Below are positions 50,973 through 58,815 of a DNA stretch of 64,000 nt, piece after piece (position 1 is the stretch's first letter; each line of letters starts with the position of its first letter). The stretch covers positions 186,001 to 250,000 of the forward strand of contig NZ_BMUI01000003.1 of NCBI RefSeq assembly GCF_014650115.1, in the 5' to 3' direction. Below the pieces are notes generated by a model. The model was not told the DNA's origin, searched no databases, and saw only the letters and a list, made by a program, of their open reading frames with translations. The position numbers and the translations under genes are program-made. Source of the DNA: Streptomyces olivaceoviridis (lineage in GTDB: Bacteria; Actinomycetota; Actinomycetes; Streptomycetales; Streptomycetaceae).

Positions 50973-52678
50973 TCGCCAAGATCGGCAGCGGCAAGAGCAC
51001 CGCCGGCCTGATCCGATATCTGTTCGACACGAAGAAGGCCAAGGACCACACCGACCCGCACCTGGTCGCCTCCTGGGATGGCTTCGCTCCCGATCCCGGC
51101 CGCGCCGACGACTTCGACGCCACGAAGATGCGGCTCGTGGCCGACGTCGACCTGCGGGTCAAGCAAGCCCGCCGACTGGGCCGGGCGCCCGAGCGGCACG
51201 TGTGGCACTGCTCGGTACGTGCGGCGCCCGGCGACCGGCACCTCACCGACGCGGAGTGGGCCGATATCGCCCACCGAATTGTGGCGGCCACCGGCATCGC
51301 GCCACAAGGCGATCCCGATGGGTGCCGGTGGGTCGCCGTACGCCACGCCGACGACCACATCCACATCGCCGCCACCAAGGTCCGAGGCGACCTGCGCATC
51401 GCCCGCCACTGGAACGACTACCTGACCGCGGACAAGGAACTTGCGGCCATCGAGAAGGAATACGGCCTGAAGCGGGTGGTGCGCGGCGACCGCACCGCCG
51501 CCCAGCGCCCCACCCGCGCTGAGACGGAGAAGGCCCGCCGCACCGGCAAGACCAAGACCCCCCGCGAACGCCTGCGCACCACCGTCCGCCAACTGGTCTC
51601 CATCGCCACCAGCCCCGAAGACTTCCTCCACCTGCTCGACGGCGTCGAGGGCATCCTCGTCGACGTCCAGCACTTCCCCTCCGGCGACGTGCGCGGCTAC
51701 AAGGTCGCCGTGGAAGGCGACACCAACACCGTCGGCGAGCCGATCTGGTTCTCCGGCGCCAAACTCGCCCCCGACCTGTCCTTCCCCAAGATCGCGGAAC
51801 GCCTCACCGCCACCAGCGCCACGCCCGCCACCGAGCCGGGCTGCCGACGCAGGCCCAACCCCTGGCACCAGGCCGCCGCCGCAACCGAGCGCATCCGCCA
51901 CCACCTCGACCACGGCGACGACGCAGCCGCCCAGGCCCACATCGCGGCCTTCGGCGAGGCCATGGACGTCCTGCCGCTGCTCGCCCCCAGCCACCTGCGG
52001 CCACACCTGCAGCAGGCCGCCATCGTCTTCGAACGCGCCACCCGCTCCCGCATCCGCGCCCAGCAGGACCAAGCCCGCGCCCTGCGGAGCGCAGTCCGCG
52101 CCCTGCGCACCGCACCGGTCACCGGCGACGGCTCCGGGCTGGCCATGTTCCTCGACATCGCCGTCCTCGTCGTCACCGCCACAGCCCGCTGGCACCAGGC
52201 CCGCCGGCACGACCAGCAGGTCGCCGCCGCCCACCAGGCCCTGGTCCATCTCCAGGCCGCCTACCAACAGGCTGCTGCCGAGCCGCTGGCCGCCCTGGCC
52301 CAGCGCCAGCCACCCGCCCGCACCATGAAATGCCACGCCCAGCGCATCATCGCGATCCTGCCCGACCACGCCCAGCAGGTCCTCGACGACCCCGCCTGGC
52401 CCGCACTGGCCGCCGCCCTGACCGAAGCCGAGACCACCGGCCACGACCCCGAACAGCTTCTCCAGCACGCCGCACGGCAGCGCACCCTGGACGACGCCCG
52501 CTCCACCTCCAGGACCCTCACCTGGCGCATCCAACGCCTCGCTGCCCGGCAGTCCCCCAGCGATCGAGCACGAGCCACCCAAGCCCGAACGTGGGTGACA
52601 CCACGACCGGCGCATTCCGGCCAGACACGACCGAGCCCGTCACAGCCTGGGCCTGCGGCCCCCACGCGACACCGGTAA
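50969..52678 (+). CDS. mobA: Relaxase / mobilization nuclease
   Basis: A 569-residue relaxase. The N-terminal domain (1-200) starts MIAKIGSGKSTAGLIRYLF and contains the metal motif HADDHIHIAATKVRGD, the HxxxHxH triad of the MobA/VirD2-type relaxase family; a Tyr of the N-terminal part (Tyr17) may be the nicking residue. The C-terminal half is helical, His/Gln/Ala-rich, with no primase motif. It nicks oriT and pilots the strand to a recipient through a helper conjugation system. GTG start overlaps the mobC stop. Confidence 0.9.
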   Translation: MIAKIGSGKSTAGLIRYLFDTKKAKDHTDPHLVASWDGFAPDPGRADDFDATKMRLVADVDLRVKQARRLGRAPERHVWHCSVRAAPGDRHLTDAEWADIAHRIVAATGIAPQGDPDGCRWVAVRHADDHIHIAATKVRGDLRIARHWNDYLTADKELAAIEKEYGLKRVVRGDRTAAQRPTRAETEKARRTGKTKTPRERLRTTVRQLVSIATSPEDFLHLLDGVEGILVDVQHFPSGDVRGYKVAVEGDTNTVGEPIWFSGAKLAPDLSFPKIAERLTATSATPATEPGCRRRPNPWHQAAAATERIRHHLDHGDDAAAQAHIAAFGEAMDVLPLLAPSHLRPHLQQAAIVFERATRSRIRAQQDQARALRSAVRALRTAPVTGDGSGLAMFLDIAVLVVTATARWHQARRHDQQVAAAHQALVHLQAAYQQAAAEPLAALAQRQPPARTMKCHAQRIIAILPDHAQQVLDDPAWPALAAALTEAETTGHDPEQLLQHAARQRTLDDARSTSRTLTWRIQRLAARQSPSDRARATQARTWVTPRPAHSGQTRPSPSQPGPAAPTRHR

Positions 52679-52686
52679 TCCCGGCA

Positions 52687-52715
52687 CTGACGGCCTCGCG
52701 TCTTGAGGCCGTCAG
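52687..52715. terminator. Terminator after relaxase gene
   Basis: Perfect 11-bp arms CTGACGGCCTC / GAGGCCGTCAG, 7-nt loop, between the converging relaxase and flavoprotein genes. Confidence 0.75.
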
Positions 52716-52753
52716 CCGTGGGGATACACCCTCTTACCAAGTCACGGACGGAG

Positions 52754-53308
52754 TCACCCCGCGGTGCTGACCAGAGGCTCCAGCAAGTCCAGTGCTTCCT
52801 CCCAGCGGAAGCGCTCCGCAGCGCCGCCGGCCCTCGGCCGGTGCGGTTCGCAGGAACCGATCAGGACACCCATCCCCCGTAGCCGGTCCAGGCTCTGCCG
52901 GTAGGCGGGGTGGGCGGCCTGGGCGGAGTTCAGGTAGGGCAGTGCCACGGTCGGGATGCCCATGCCGTACGCCTCGCACAGGATGCCCAGGGCGAGGGTG
53001 TCGGAGATCCCGGCGGCCCACTTGTTGATCGTGTTGAAGGTGGCGGGAGCCACGGCGATCGCGTCCGCCGGGGGCAGTGGGCGCGGGTCTCCCGGTGAAC
53101 GCCAGGCGGAGCGGATCGGGTAGCCGGTCTGTGCCTCGATCGCCGTAGCGTCGATGAAGCCAAATCCCTGCGGTGTGGCGATGACGCCCACATCCCAGTT
53201 CGCCTCCTGGGCGGCCGTGATCAGCTTGCCGACGTCACGGGCCACGCCTGCCGCGCACACGACGACGTACAGGAAGGGCTTCTTGTCCGGGGCAGTCGGT
53301 TCGGTCAC
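52754..53308 (-). CDS. HFCD-type flavoprotein (Cys decarboxylase fold)
   Basis: A 184-residue flavoprotein. YVVVCAAGVARDVGKLITAA is the N-terminal FMN strand-turn-helix, and VAPATFNTINKWAAGISDTLAL is the PASANT-type FMN motif of homo-oligomeric flavin-containing Cys decarboxylases (PPC decarboxylase, EpiD). The substrate loop PYLNSAQAAHPAYRQSLDRL keeps the conserved Asn but not the full PxMNxxMW motif, and the active-site His is not evident, so the reaction may differ. The GTG overlaps the stop of the XRE/TPR gene (GTGA), so the two are co-translated. Confidence 0.85.
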   Translation of the reverse strand: MTEPTAPDKKPFLYVVVCAAGVARDVGKLITAAQEANWDVGVIATPQGFGFIDATAIEAQTGYPIRSAWRSPGDPRPLPPADAIAVAPATFNTINKWAAGISDTLALGILCEAYGMGIPTVALPYLNSAQAAHPAYRQSLDRLRGMGVLIGSCEPHRPRAGGAAERFRWEEALDLLEPLVSTAG

Positions 53309-54576
53309 GCGGGGACTCCCAGTTGGCGGCTGAAGTGGTGCAGTTCCGGCAGGGTACGTCGGCGGTCGCGGGCGGCCATATCGGCGACCAGGTTGCGGAC
53401 GTCGGGGCGGCGGATGTCCTGGGCGGCGCAGGTCTCGGCGATCCTCAGGGCTTGGTAGCCGTCGGCCAGGCGGCCCTGCTGGCTGTAGGCGCGGGCCGCT
53501 TCGACCCATAGTGCGGCCCGGCGTTCGGGGACCGGGATGTGCCGGCGCATGAGGGGCCTGGCCGCCTGAAGGGCGAGGCCGGCGTCGCCGAAGGCCACCA
53601 GGGCGCTCAACTCGTGCAGGGCGACGTTGGTCGGGCTGAAGGTGGCCCAGGCGTCGGGCCGGTCGAGAGTGACGTAACGCGAGACTTCTTTCGCCTCGGT
53701 GAGGAATTCCTTCGTGGCCGCGCGATCACCACGACTGCTGGCCGCGGTCACACCGCGCAGGAGCAGCAGTCCGACGGCGGCGAGGTACTTCGGTGAACGC
53801 CGGTCATAGGAGCCGGTGAGCTGGTCCGCGGTGTGCCGGACCAGGGTGACGGCCTCTGTGGCGTGCTTCTCGCGGACCAGGACGTGGGCCTGGACACGGA
53901 CGCTGGAGGCGAGAACGACCGGGTCGCCTGAGCGTTCGGCTTCTGCCATCGCCCGACCGACGGCGAGCCATGCGTTGCCCTGGTCGTGCTGCTTGAGCAG
54001 CAGGCTCGTCGCCGTCTGGTACGCCGTGGCCAGGAGCCGGGACACGGTATCCCTGTCCGTCGCATCACCGGCCGCCAGTCGCAGGTCGGCGATCAGGCTC
54101 GGGAGGGTGCGCTCCAGCTCTGTGTAGTGGCAGGTGTGGAAAAGCCTGAGTGCTGATCCGACGCGTTCATACAGGACGGCCGTGTCCTGGGGTCCACCGG
54201 TGCCCGCAGGGCCGGGACCGGGCAGGAGGGTCTGGACGAGCGCGGTGTGCGAGGCCGAAGAGCCGGCCGGGGCCGCGAGCGCTGCGATGCTCGCGGCGAG
54301 GAAGGTGCGGCGGTGCATGTCGTCAGCTTCTTGATCGGCGGCGGAGACGTCCTGAGATGGGGCGAGGCCCAACTCATGAGGCGGGATGTTCAGTTCCTGC
54401 GCGATGGCGCGTAATACGCGGATGTCCTCCGTGCCGCGACCGCTCTCCAGACGGCTCACCTTGGACTGGTGATACCCGAGCGCTGCGGCCACGTCGTGCT
54501 GTGAACGCCGCTGTAACACCCGCGCCCGACGGATCCGGTCTCCGATCCGTCTCGCTTCCCCATGCGCGTCGGCCAT
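53305..54576 (-). CDS. XRE regulator with helical (TPR-like) C-terminal domain
   Basis: A 423-residue regulator. The HTH is at residues about 10-65 (IGDRIRRARVLQRRSQHDVA, GYHQSKVSRLESGRGTEDI). A twin-Arg-like RRTFLAASIAALAAP segment and then an Ala/Arg-rich helical repeat domain (about 110-420) follow, the arrangement seen in many streptomycete regulators. The start ATG 54576 has AGGAG 9 bases upstream. Codon 55 is TTA (54412-54414), so translation probably needs bldA tRNA. It is coupled to the flavoprotein and divergent from the nucleotide operon. Confidence 0.88.
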   Translation of the reverse strand: MADAHGEARRIGDRIRRARVLQRRSQHDVAAALGYHQSKVSRLESGRGTEDIRVLRAIAQELNIPPHELGLAPSQDVSAADQEADDMHRRTFLAASIAALAAPAGSSASHTALVQTLLPGPGPAGTGGPQDTAVLYERVGSALRLFHTCHYTELERTLPSLIADLRLAAGDATDRDTVSRLLATAYQTATSLLLKQHDQGNAWLAVGRAMAEAERSGDPVVLASSVRVQAHVLVREKHATEAVTLVRHTADQLTGSYDRRSPKYLAAVGLLLLRGVTAASSRGDRAATKEFLTEAKEVSRYVTLDRPDAWATFSPTNVALHELSALVAFGDAGLALQAARPLMRRHIPVPERRAALWVEAARAYSQQGRLADGYQALRIAETCAAQDIRRPDVRNLVADMAARDRRRTLPELHHFSRQLGVPA

Positions 54577-54648
54577 CTGCCACGGCTCCTTCCGCCGTCG
54601 CTGATCCTGCCTGCTCAATCGAGCATAGATCAGCCGTAGTTGGCCGTG

Positions 54649-54674
54649 ATGCAGCCCCTGCATAAGTCATGCAG
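54649..54674. promoter_or_regulatory. Three ATGCAG half-sites in divergent promoter region
   Basis: ATGCAG (54649-54654), CTGCAT (54658-54663) and ATGCAG (54669-54674) alternate in orientation, giving two overlapping dyads with 3-bp and 5-bp spacers. They lie midway between the XRE start and the HATPase start and are a likely operator of the XRE regulator. Confidence 0.6.
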
Positions 54675-54751
54675 CGCCCGCGTCAGGGCTCACCATTCAC
54701 GGCGACGGACTGGTTGCTTGGTGTGGCCCCACCTACATCGGGAGGCCGCTC

Positions 54752-55189
54752 ATGGAAGCGCACCAGCTCGCTCTTTCCCTACCCGCGACGCCCGCCGCAG
54801 CAAGCCAGGCCCGGCACCAGGCCGTGGACGCGATAGCGGGCTGGGGCTCGGGACTGGGCGCCGAGGTGGTGCACACAGCCGAACTGCTGGTCAGCGAGCT
54901 CGTCACCAACGCGGTCCAGTACGCCGCCACCGGATCCGTCTCGCTCGCGGTCTGTCTCGACGAGGCCGTCCTGCGGATCGAGGTCTGCGACACGAGCCCG
55001 GCACTGCCCCAGCCGGCTCTGCCCGACGCGGACAGCGAGGGCGGCCGGGGCCTGTTCCTCGTCGCCGCTCTCGCCGACCGGTACCACAGCGAACCGACCG
55101 AGACCGGCAAGCGCTGCTGGGCCGAAATCGACCTGACCAGCAAACCCAGCCAGGAAGTCGCCTGTTTCCTTCCCTTCCAGAGGAGTTGA
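54752..55189 (+). CDS. HATPase_c ATP-binding protein (anti-sigma kinase-like)
   Basis: A 145-residue GHKL ATPase fold of the RsbW/SpoIIAB-like group. ELLVSELVTNAVQYA is the N-box with the Mg-binding Asn, IEVCDTSPALP the G1 box and SEGGRGLFLVAALADRY the G2 lid. It is small, with no sensor domain. Such proteins regulate sigma factors or anti-anti-sigma factors by binding or phosphorylation. It is the first gene of a coupled operon; its stop TGA touches the next start (TGATG). Confidence 0.85.
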   Translation: MEAHQLALSLPATPAAASQARHQAVDAIAGWGSGLGAEVVHTAELLVSELVTNAVQYAATGSVSLAVCLDEAVLRIEVCDTSPALPQPALPDADSEGGRGLFLVAALADRYHSEPTETGKRCWAEIDLTSKPSQEVACFLPFQRS

Positions 55190-55191
55190 TG

Positions 55192-56511
55192 ATGACGACC
55201 ACCCACGCCCCCAGCGTGGCCGCCGAGGTGATCGCCGTACGCCCTGGGCCGCCGCTCGCCGGCACCGTGAGCGTCGACGGCTCCAAGAACGCCGCTCTCC
55301 CGCTCCTGGCCGCCGCGGCGGCCCTCGGTCGCCCGCTCAGGCTGAGCAACGTCCCGGACAGCACCGACGTCCAGATCATGCTCACTCTTCTGCAACAGGC
55401 AGGCTGGCATGCCGCGCAGTCCGCCGGCGAACCGACCACTTACGTGGTCCTGCCAACGGAGGCATCTCGGGGGCTGCCCGATCTTGCGCAGGCAGCCTAC
55501 ATCCGAGCCTCGTACTACCTCGTCCCCGCCCTGCTCGCGCGTTACGGCCAGGCACGGCTGCCCTGGCCGGGCGGCTGCCGGATCGGTGCGCGCGGGATGG
55601 AGCTGCACTTCAAGGTGTACGAGGCATTCGGCGACCGCAGCCGGCAGAACAGCTCCGGTTACGGCATCGAGGCACTCACCTCTCACACCGGCACCGTCTC
55701 CATCACACTGCCGTTCCGCTCTCGCGGTGCGACCGTGGCCGCGACACTGCGCGCCCTCACAACCGGCCGCCCCTTACGGCTGGGCCAGCCCAACCTCTCG
55801 CCCGAAGTCCTGAGCGTGCTCGACGCCCTGAGTTCGGTGGGCTGGGAGACGCGCGCCGGCGAGCATGTGCTCGCTCTCTCACCGCCCTCCTCGCCGCCAG
55901 CTGCCCCCATTGCCTGGACGGTGCCCGGAGACAAGATCGAGGCAGCCACACTGGCCTGCGCGATCGCCGCGACGCGCGGTACTGCCCGTATCAATGGCGT
56001 GCAGGGCAAGGACGTAGGCCCGTTCATGGCTGCCCTTCATCAGCTCGGCATCCCCGTGGACGCGGAGCCGGACGGCCTTACCGTCCGCGCCCAGGAGGCA
56101 GTCCCCACTGGTCGTCCCCTGCGGGTCATCGCCTCCCTGAGCCCGGCCGGCTTGGACGCCGACTTCGAACCACCGCTCATGGCACTCGCCCTCGGACTGC
56201 CCGGTACGCATCTGTTCGCCGACGCCATCAATCCCGGCCGCCACGGCAACCTGCTGCCGCAGCTGACCCGCCTGGGCGCCCGGATCGAGGAGATCTCCCC
56301 CACCGAATGCCGCCTGACCGGGCCCCAGCAGCTGACGGGCGCGGGCGTTGAAGCCACCGACATCCGCACCGGGTCCGCCCTCATGGTCGTCGGCCTCACG
56401 GCCCGGGGCGTCACCACCATCGGCGGCCTCGACCAGCTGCGCCGCGGCCACGCCGACTTGTCCGGCAAGCTGCGCGCCCTGGGTGCCGACATGTGCGAGG
56501 TCACCCCATGA
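55192..56511 (+). CDS. MurA-like enolpyruvyl (1-carboxyvinyl) transferase
   Basis: A 439-residue EPSP-synthase-fold protein. DGSKNAALPLLAAA has the Lys/Asn of MurA (Lys22/Asn23 in E. coli), and LPWPGGCRIGARGMELHF retains the catalytic Cys (Cys129; Cys115 in E. coli) and following Arg. TDIRTGSALMVVGL keeps the PEP-binding Arg. The Asp region is changed to LDADFEPPLM. It transfers enolpyruvate from PEP to a hydroxyl, normally UDP-GlcNAc; here nucleotide-related neighbours raise the possibility of a nucleotide acceptor. ATG 55192 is 6 bases from AGGAG (55189 also possible). Codon 195 is TTA (55774-55776). Confidence 0.87.
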   Translation: MTTTHAPSVAAEVIAVRPGPPLAGTVSVDGSKNAALPLLAAAAALGRPLRLSNVPDSTDVQIMLTLLQQAGWHAAQSAGEPTTYVVLPTEASRGLPDLAQAAYIRASYYLVPALLARYGQARLPWPGGCRIGARGMELHFKVYEAFGDRSRQNSSGYGIEALTSHTGTVSITLPFRSRGATVAATLRALTTGRPLRLGQPNLSPEVLSVLDALSSVGWETRAGEHVLALSPPSSPPAAPIAWTVPGDKIEAATLACAIAATRGTARINGVQGKDVGPFMAALHQLGIPVDAEPDGLTVRAQEAVPTGRPLRVIASLSPAGLDADFEPPLMALALGLPGTHLFADAINPGRHGNLLPQLTRLGARIEEISPTECRLTGPQQLTGAGVEATDIRTGSALMVVGLTARGVTTIGGLDQLRRGHADLSGKLRALGADMCEVTP

Positions 56512-57743
56512 CCACCGACGGCCGGAACTTGCGCCAGATCGTTGCCACGACGGACGTCCACTCCGCCTTCGGCAACGCCGCACCGTTTCTAACCCACCTC
56601 CACGCGCTGCGCCCGACCTCGCTCATCGTGGACTGCGGCGACTTCTTCGAAGGCAGCGGGTATTACCGCCTCGCTCGCGGCACGATCGAGCGGGAGATCC
56701 TGCTCGGGCTGTACGACGTACTGGCCCCTGGCAACCACGGCTGGCCCCACCACTTCGAACCCGACCTTCACCGGCGCACTGTCTGCGCCAACGCCGTCGA
56801 TGCCAACACCGGCGACGCTCTGTTCCGCCGCCTGTACATCGCCGACATCGATGGACGGCGCGTCGGCGTAACCGCTGTGATCGGTCGGCAAGCCTTCCAC
56901 TCGATCCCGGCCGCCGAGCGAACCGGCCACTGCGTCACCGATCCCCTCCAGGCCCTGCGCAAGGTGATTCTGGCCCACCACCACGAGGTGGACAGCTGGG
57001 TCCTGCTCAGCCACTCCGGCTTCGAAGAGGACCGGGAACTCGCGGCGGCCTGTCCCTTCCTCAACGTGGTCTTCGCCGGGCACTGCCACAGCGATCAGTA
57101 CGGGCCGGTTCGAGTCGACGGCACCCTGGTCGTCAAGGGCCAGGAACTCGCCGGCGGCTATGCGATCGCCATGCCTGTGGGTACGGGATGGGGTGCGGGC
57201 ACCACATCCTTCCCCGATCGGGCCCCGAGCGTCATTCCGACGGAGCTTACGGATCTGCGCTCCCGCATCGAAGACGTCAAGCAGCAGCTGGCCGACGTCC
57301 TCGGCCCGATCAGTCCGGCCTACCGCCACCAGGCCCTCGATCGGCGCAGCCTGCTCCTGGACCTCACCGCCCGCCTGCGTACGGGGCTCGGCGCAGACGC
57401 GGTCATCCTCAACGAGACGGCGCTACGCGCCGTACTCCTCGGCGGCAACCTCACTCAGGGCGACCTGCTCTCCATCGAGCCGTTCGGTAACCAGCTAGTG
57501 CACGCCCACGTGCCGGATCCAGCACAAAGCGACCTCCCCGGCTGGCTATCACATCTGACCACCCAGACCGGCCCGCTCGTCACCGCTCCCGATCCATTGC
57601 CGGACGCCGTCACCACCGTGCTGACCACCGACTACCTCGCCAACACCTACCTCGGCGAGCGCACGCACGAGGCCGGCCTGCGTCTGGACCAGGCCGTCCA
57701 ACACGTCCTCACCGCTCCCGACACCGCGGAAGGAGGCAGGTGA
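56508..57743 (+). CDS. Metallophosphatase / 5'-nucleotidase-like protein
   Basis: A 411-residue two-domain protein like UshA/5'-nucleotidase. Metallophosphatase motifs appear in order: TTDVHSAFGN, DCGDFFEGSGYY, APGNHGW, LLSHSGFEED and FAGHCHSDQYGP. A C-terminal 5_nucleotid_C domain contains NETALRAVLLGGNLTQGDLLSIEPFGNQLV. It lacks a signal peptide, unlike periplasmic UshA, so it acts inside the cell on nucleotides or nucleotide sugars. Its ATG overlaps the preceding stop (ATGA). Its stop TGA abuts the next start. Confidence 0.88.
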   Translation: MTTDGRNLRQIVATTDVHSAFGNAAPFLTHLHALRPTSLIVDCGDFFEGSGYYRLARGTIEREILLGLYDVLAPGNHGWPHHFEPDLHRRTVCANAVDANTGDALFRRLYIADIDGRRVGVTAVIGRQAFHSIPAAERTGHCVTDPLQALRKVILAHHHEVDSWVLLSHSGFEEDRELAAACPFLNVVFAGHCHSDQYGPVRVDGTLVVKGQELAGGYAIAMPVGTGWGAGTTSFPDRAPSVIPTELTDLRSRIEDVKQQLADVLGPISPAYRHQALDRRSLLLDLTARLRTGLGADAVILNETALRAVLLGGNLTQGDLLSIEPFGNQLVHAHVPDPAQSDLPGWLSHLTTQTGPLVTAPDPLPDAVTTVLTTDYLANTYLGERTHEAGLRLDQAVQHVLTAPDTAEGGR

Positions 57744-58282
57744 TGATCCTCACCGGCCCGGAGATCACCGCTGCCGCTCACGACGGCCGCCTCCGCATCA
57801 CCCCGTTCGCCGCCGACCAGGTCAACCCCAACAGCTACAACGTGCGTCTGGGCCCCACCCTGATCACCTACACAGGCCCCGTCTTGGACGCCCACCGGCC
57901 CAACCTCACCCGCGAAACCACCATCGGCCCGAACGGGCACGTCCTCCAGCCGGGCGAGCTCTACCTCGGCCACACCCTCGAAGAGGTCGGCTCCGACACC
58001 TTCGTGCCACTGTTGTTCGGCCGCTCCTCCGTCGGCCGCCTCGGCCTGTTCGTCGAGATCACCGCCCCCATCGGCGACATCGGCTTCCACGGCCAGTGGA
58101 CGCTCATGCTCACCCCGATCCGACCGCTGCGCGTGTACTCGGGCATGAAGATCGGGCAAATCATGTTCTTCGTCTCCACCGGTGCCGTGGACCTCTACCG
58201 CGGCAAGTACCAGGCCGCCACAGGACCGCAGCCCTCCGCCTACTGGCGAGACCTCACCCGGCTCCAGGTGGTGGCATCGTGA
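57743..58282 (+). CDS. dCTP deaminase-like protein 1 (lacks catalytic Glu)
   Basis: A 179-residue Dcd/dUTPase-fold protein. PFAADQVNPNSYNVRLG and FGRSSVGRLGLFVEITAP are typical; the RSSxxR motif (94-99; 110-115 in E. coli Dcd) is intact, and YRGKYQ is the C-terminal nucleotide motif. But the His of the VHVTA segment is Glu105 and the catalytic Glu138 position is Met122 (WTLMLTP). By itself it should bind but not deaminate dCTP. ATG 57743 is 6 bases from AGGAGG. The stop overlaps the next paralogue (GTGA). Confidence 0.87.
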   Translation: MILTGPEITAAAHDGRLRITPFAADQVNPNSYNVRLGPTLITYTGPVLDAHRPNLTRETTIGPNGHVLQPGELYLGHTLEEVGSDTFVPLLFGRSSVGRLGLFVEITAPIGDIGFHGQWTLMLTPIRPLRVYSGMKIGQIMFFVSTGAVDLYRGKYQAATGPQPSAYWRDLTRLQVVAS

Positions 58283-58815
58283 TCCTCACCGGTCCCGCCA
58301 TCGCCGCCGCCGTCCAGGCCGGCGAGATCACCATCGAGCCGTACGAGCCCAGCCGCGTCTCCCCCAACGCTTACGACTGGCGGCTGGGCGCCACCATCCG
58401 CGTCTGCGACGGCGACCTCGATGCTGCAACCCCCACCGCCTGCACCGAGCAGTCCATCCCCGACGCCGGCTTCGTGCTGCGCCCTGGCCTGCTCTACCTC
58501 GGCATCACCCTGGAGCGCACCGGTTCGGAGACGTACGCGCAACTGCTGAACGGCGACCGCACCACCGGCTCCCTGGGCATCTGGGTCCACGTGTCGGCTC
58601 CGCTCGGACACCAGGGCCATGCGATCCGGTGGACGCTGGAGATCCGCGCCGCCCGACCAGTGCGCGTGTATCCCGGCATGACCTTCGGCAAGCTCGTCTT
58701 CCTCACCACCTTCGGCGTCCCGGCCAGCTACCAGCAGCAGCCTGCCAAGTACGCCTCCACGGAAGGCATCGACATCTCACGCCTCTACGAGGAGATCGAC
58801 GGAGGAGCGCGGTGA
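58279..58815 (+). CDS. dCTP deaminase-like protein 2 (keeps Glu, lacks RSSxxR)
   Basis: A 178-residue paralogue of the preceding gene; both begin MILTGP-I-AA. The catalytic Glu is kept (Glu121 in WTLEIRA) and the His too (His104 in WVHVSAP), but RSSxxR has become DRTTGS, so both Arg residues and the Ser pair that bind the phosphate groups are gone. The GTG start overlaps the stop of copy 1, and its own stop overlaps the glycosyltransferase start. The two copies complement each other, as expected for a heteromeric active site. Confidence 0.85.
   Translation: MILTGPAIAAAVQAGEITIEPYEPSRVSPNAYDWRLGATIRVCDGDLDAATPTACTEQSIPDAGFVLRPGLLYLGITLERTGSETYAQLLNGDRTTGSLGIWVHVSAPLGHQGHAIRWTLEIRAARPVRVYPGMTFGKLVFLTTFGVPASYQQQPAKYASTEGIDISRLYEEIDGGAR

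Larger units (their letters stand above)
44965..52715. mobile_element. Integrative mobilizable element, core module
   Basis: Between tRNA-Arg and 52.7 kb lie a tyrosine integrase, an XRE repressor, an excisionase-like HTH, a broken DUF3631 ATPase, a DUF2637 membrane protein, MobC and a relaxase. This is the set expected of a streptomycete integrative element that is mobilizable. No TraB/FtsK-type translocase is seen in the window. The second att site (a copy of the tRNA 3' end) was not found before 64000, so the right border, and whether the following metabolic genes are cargo, is open. Confidence 0.75.
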
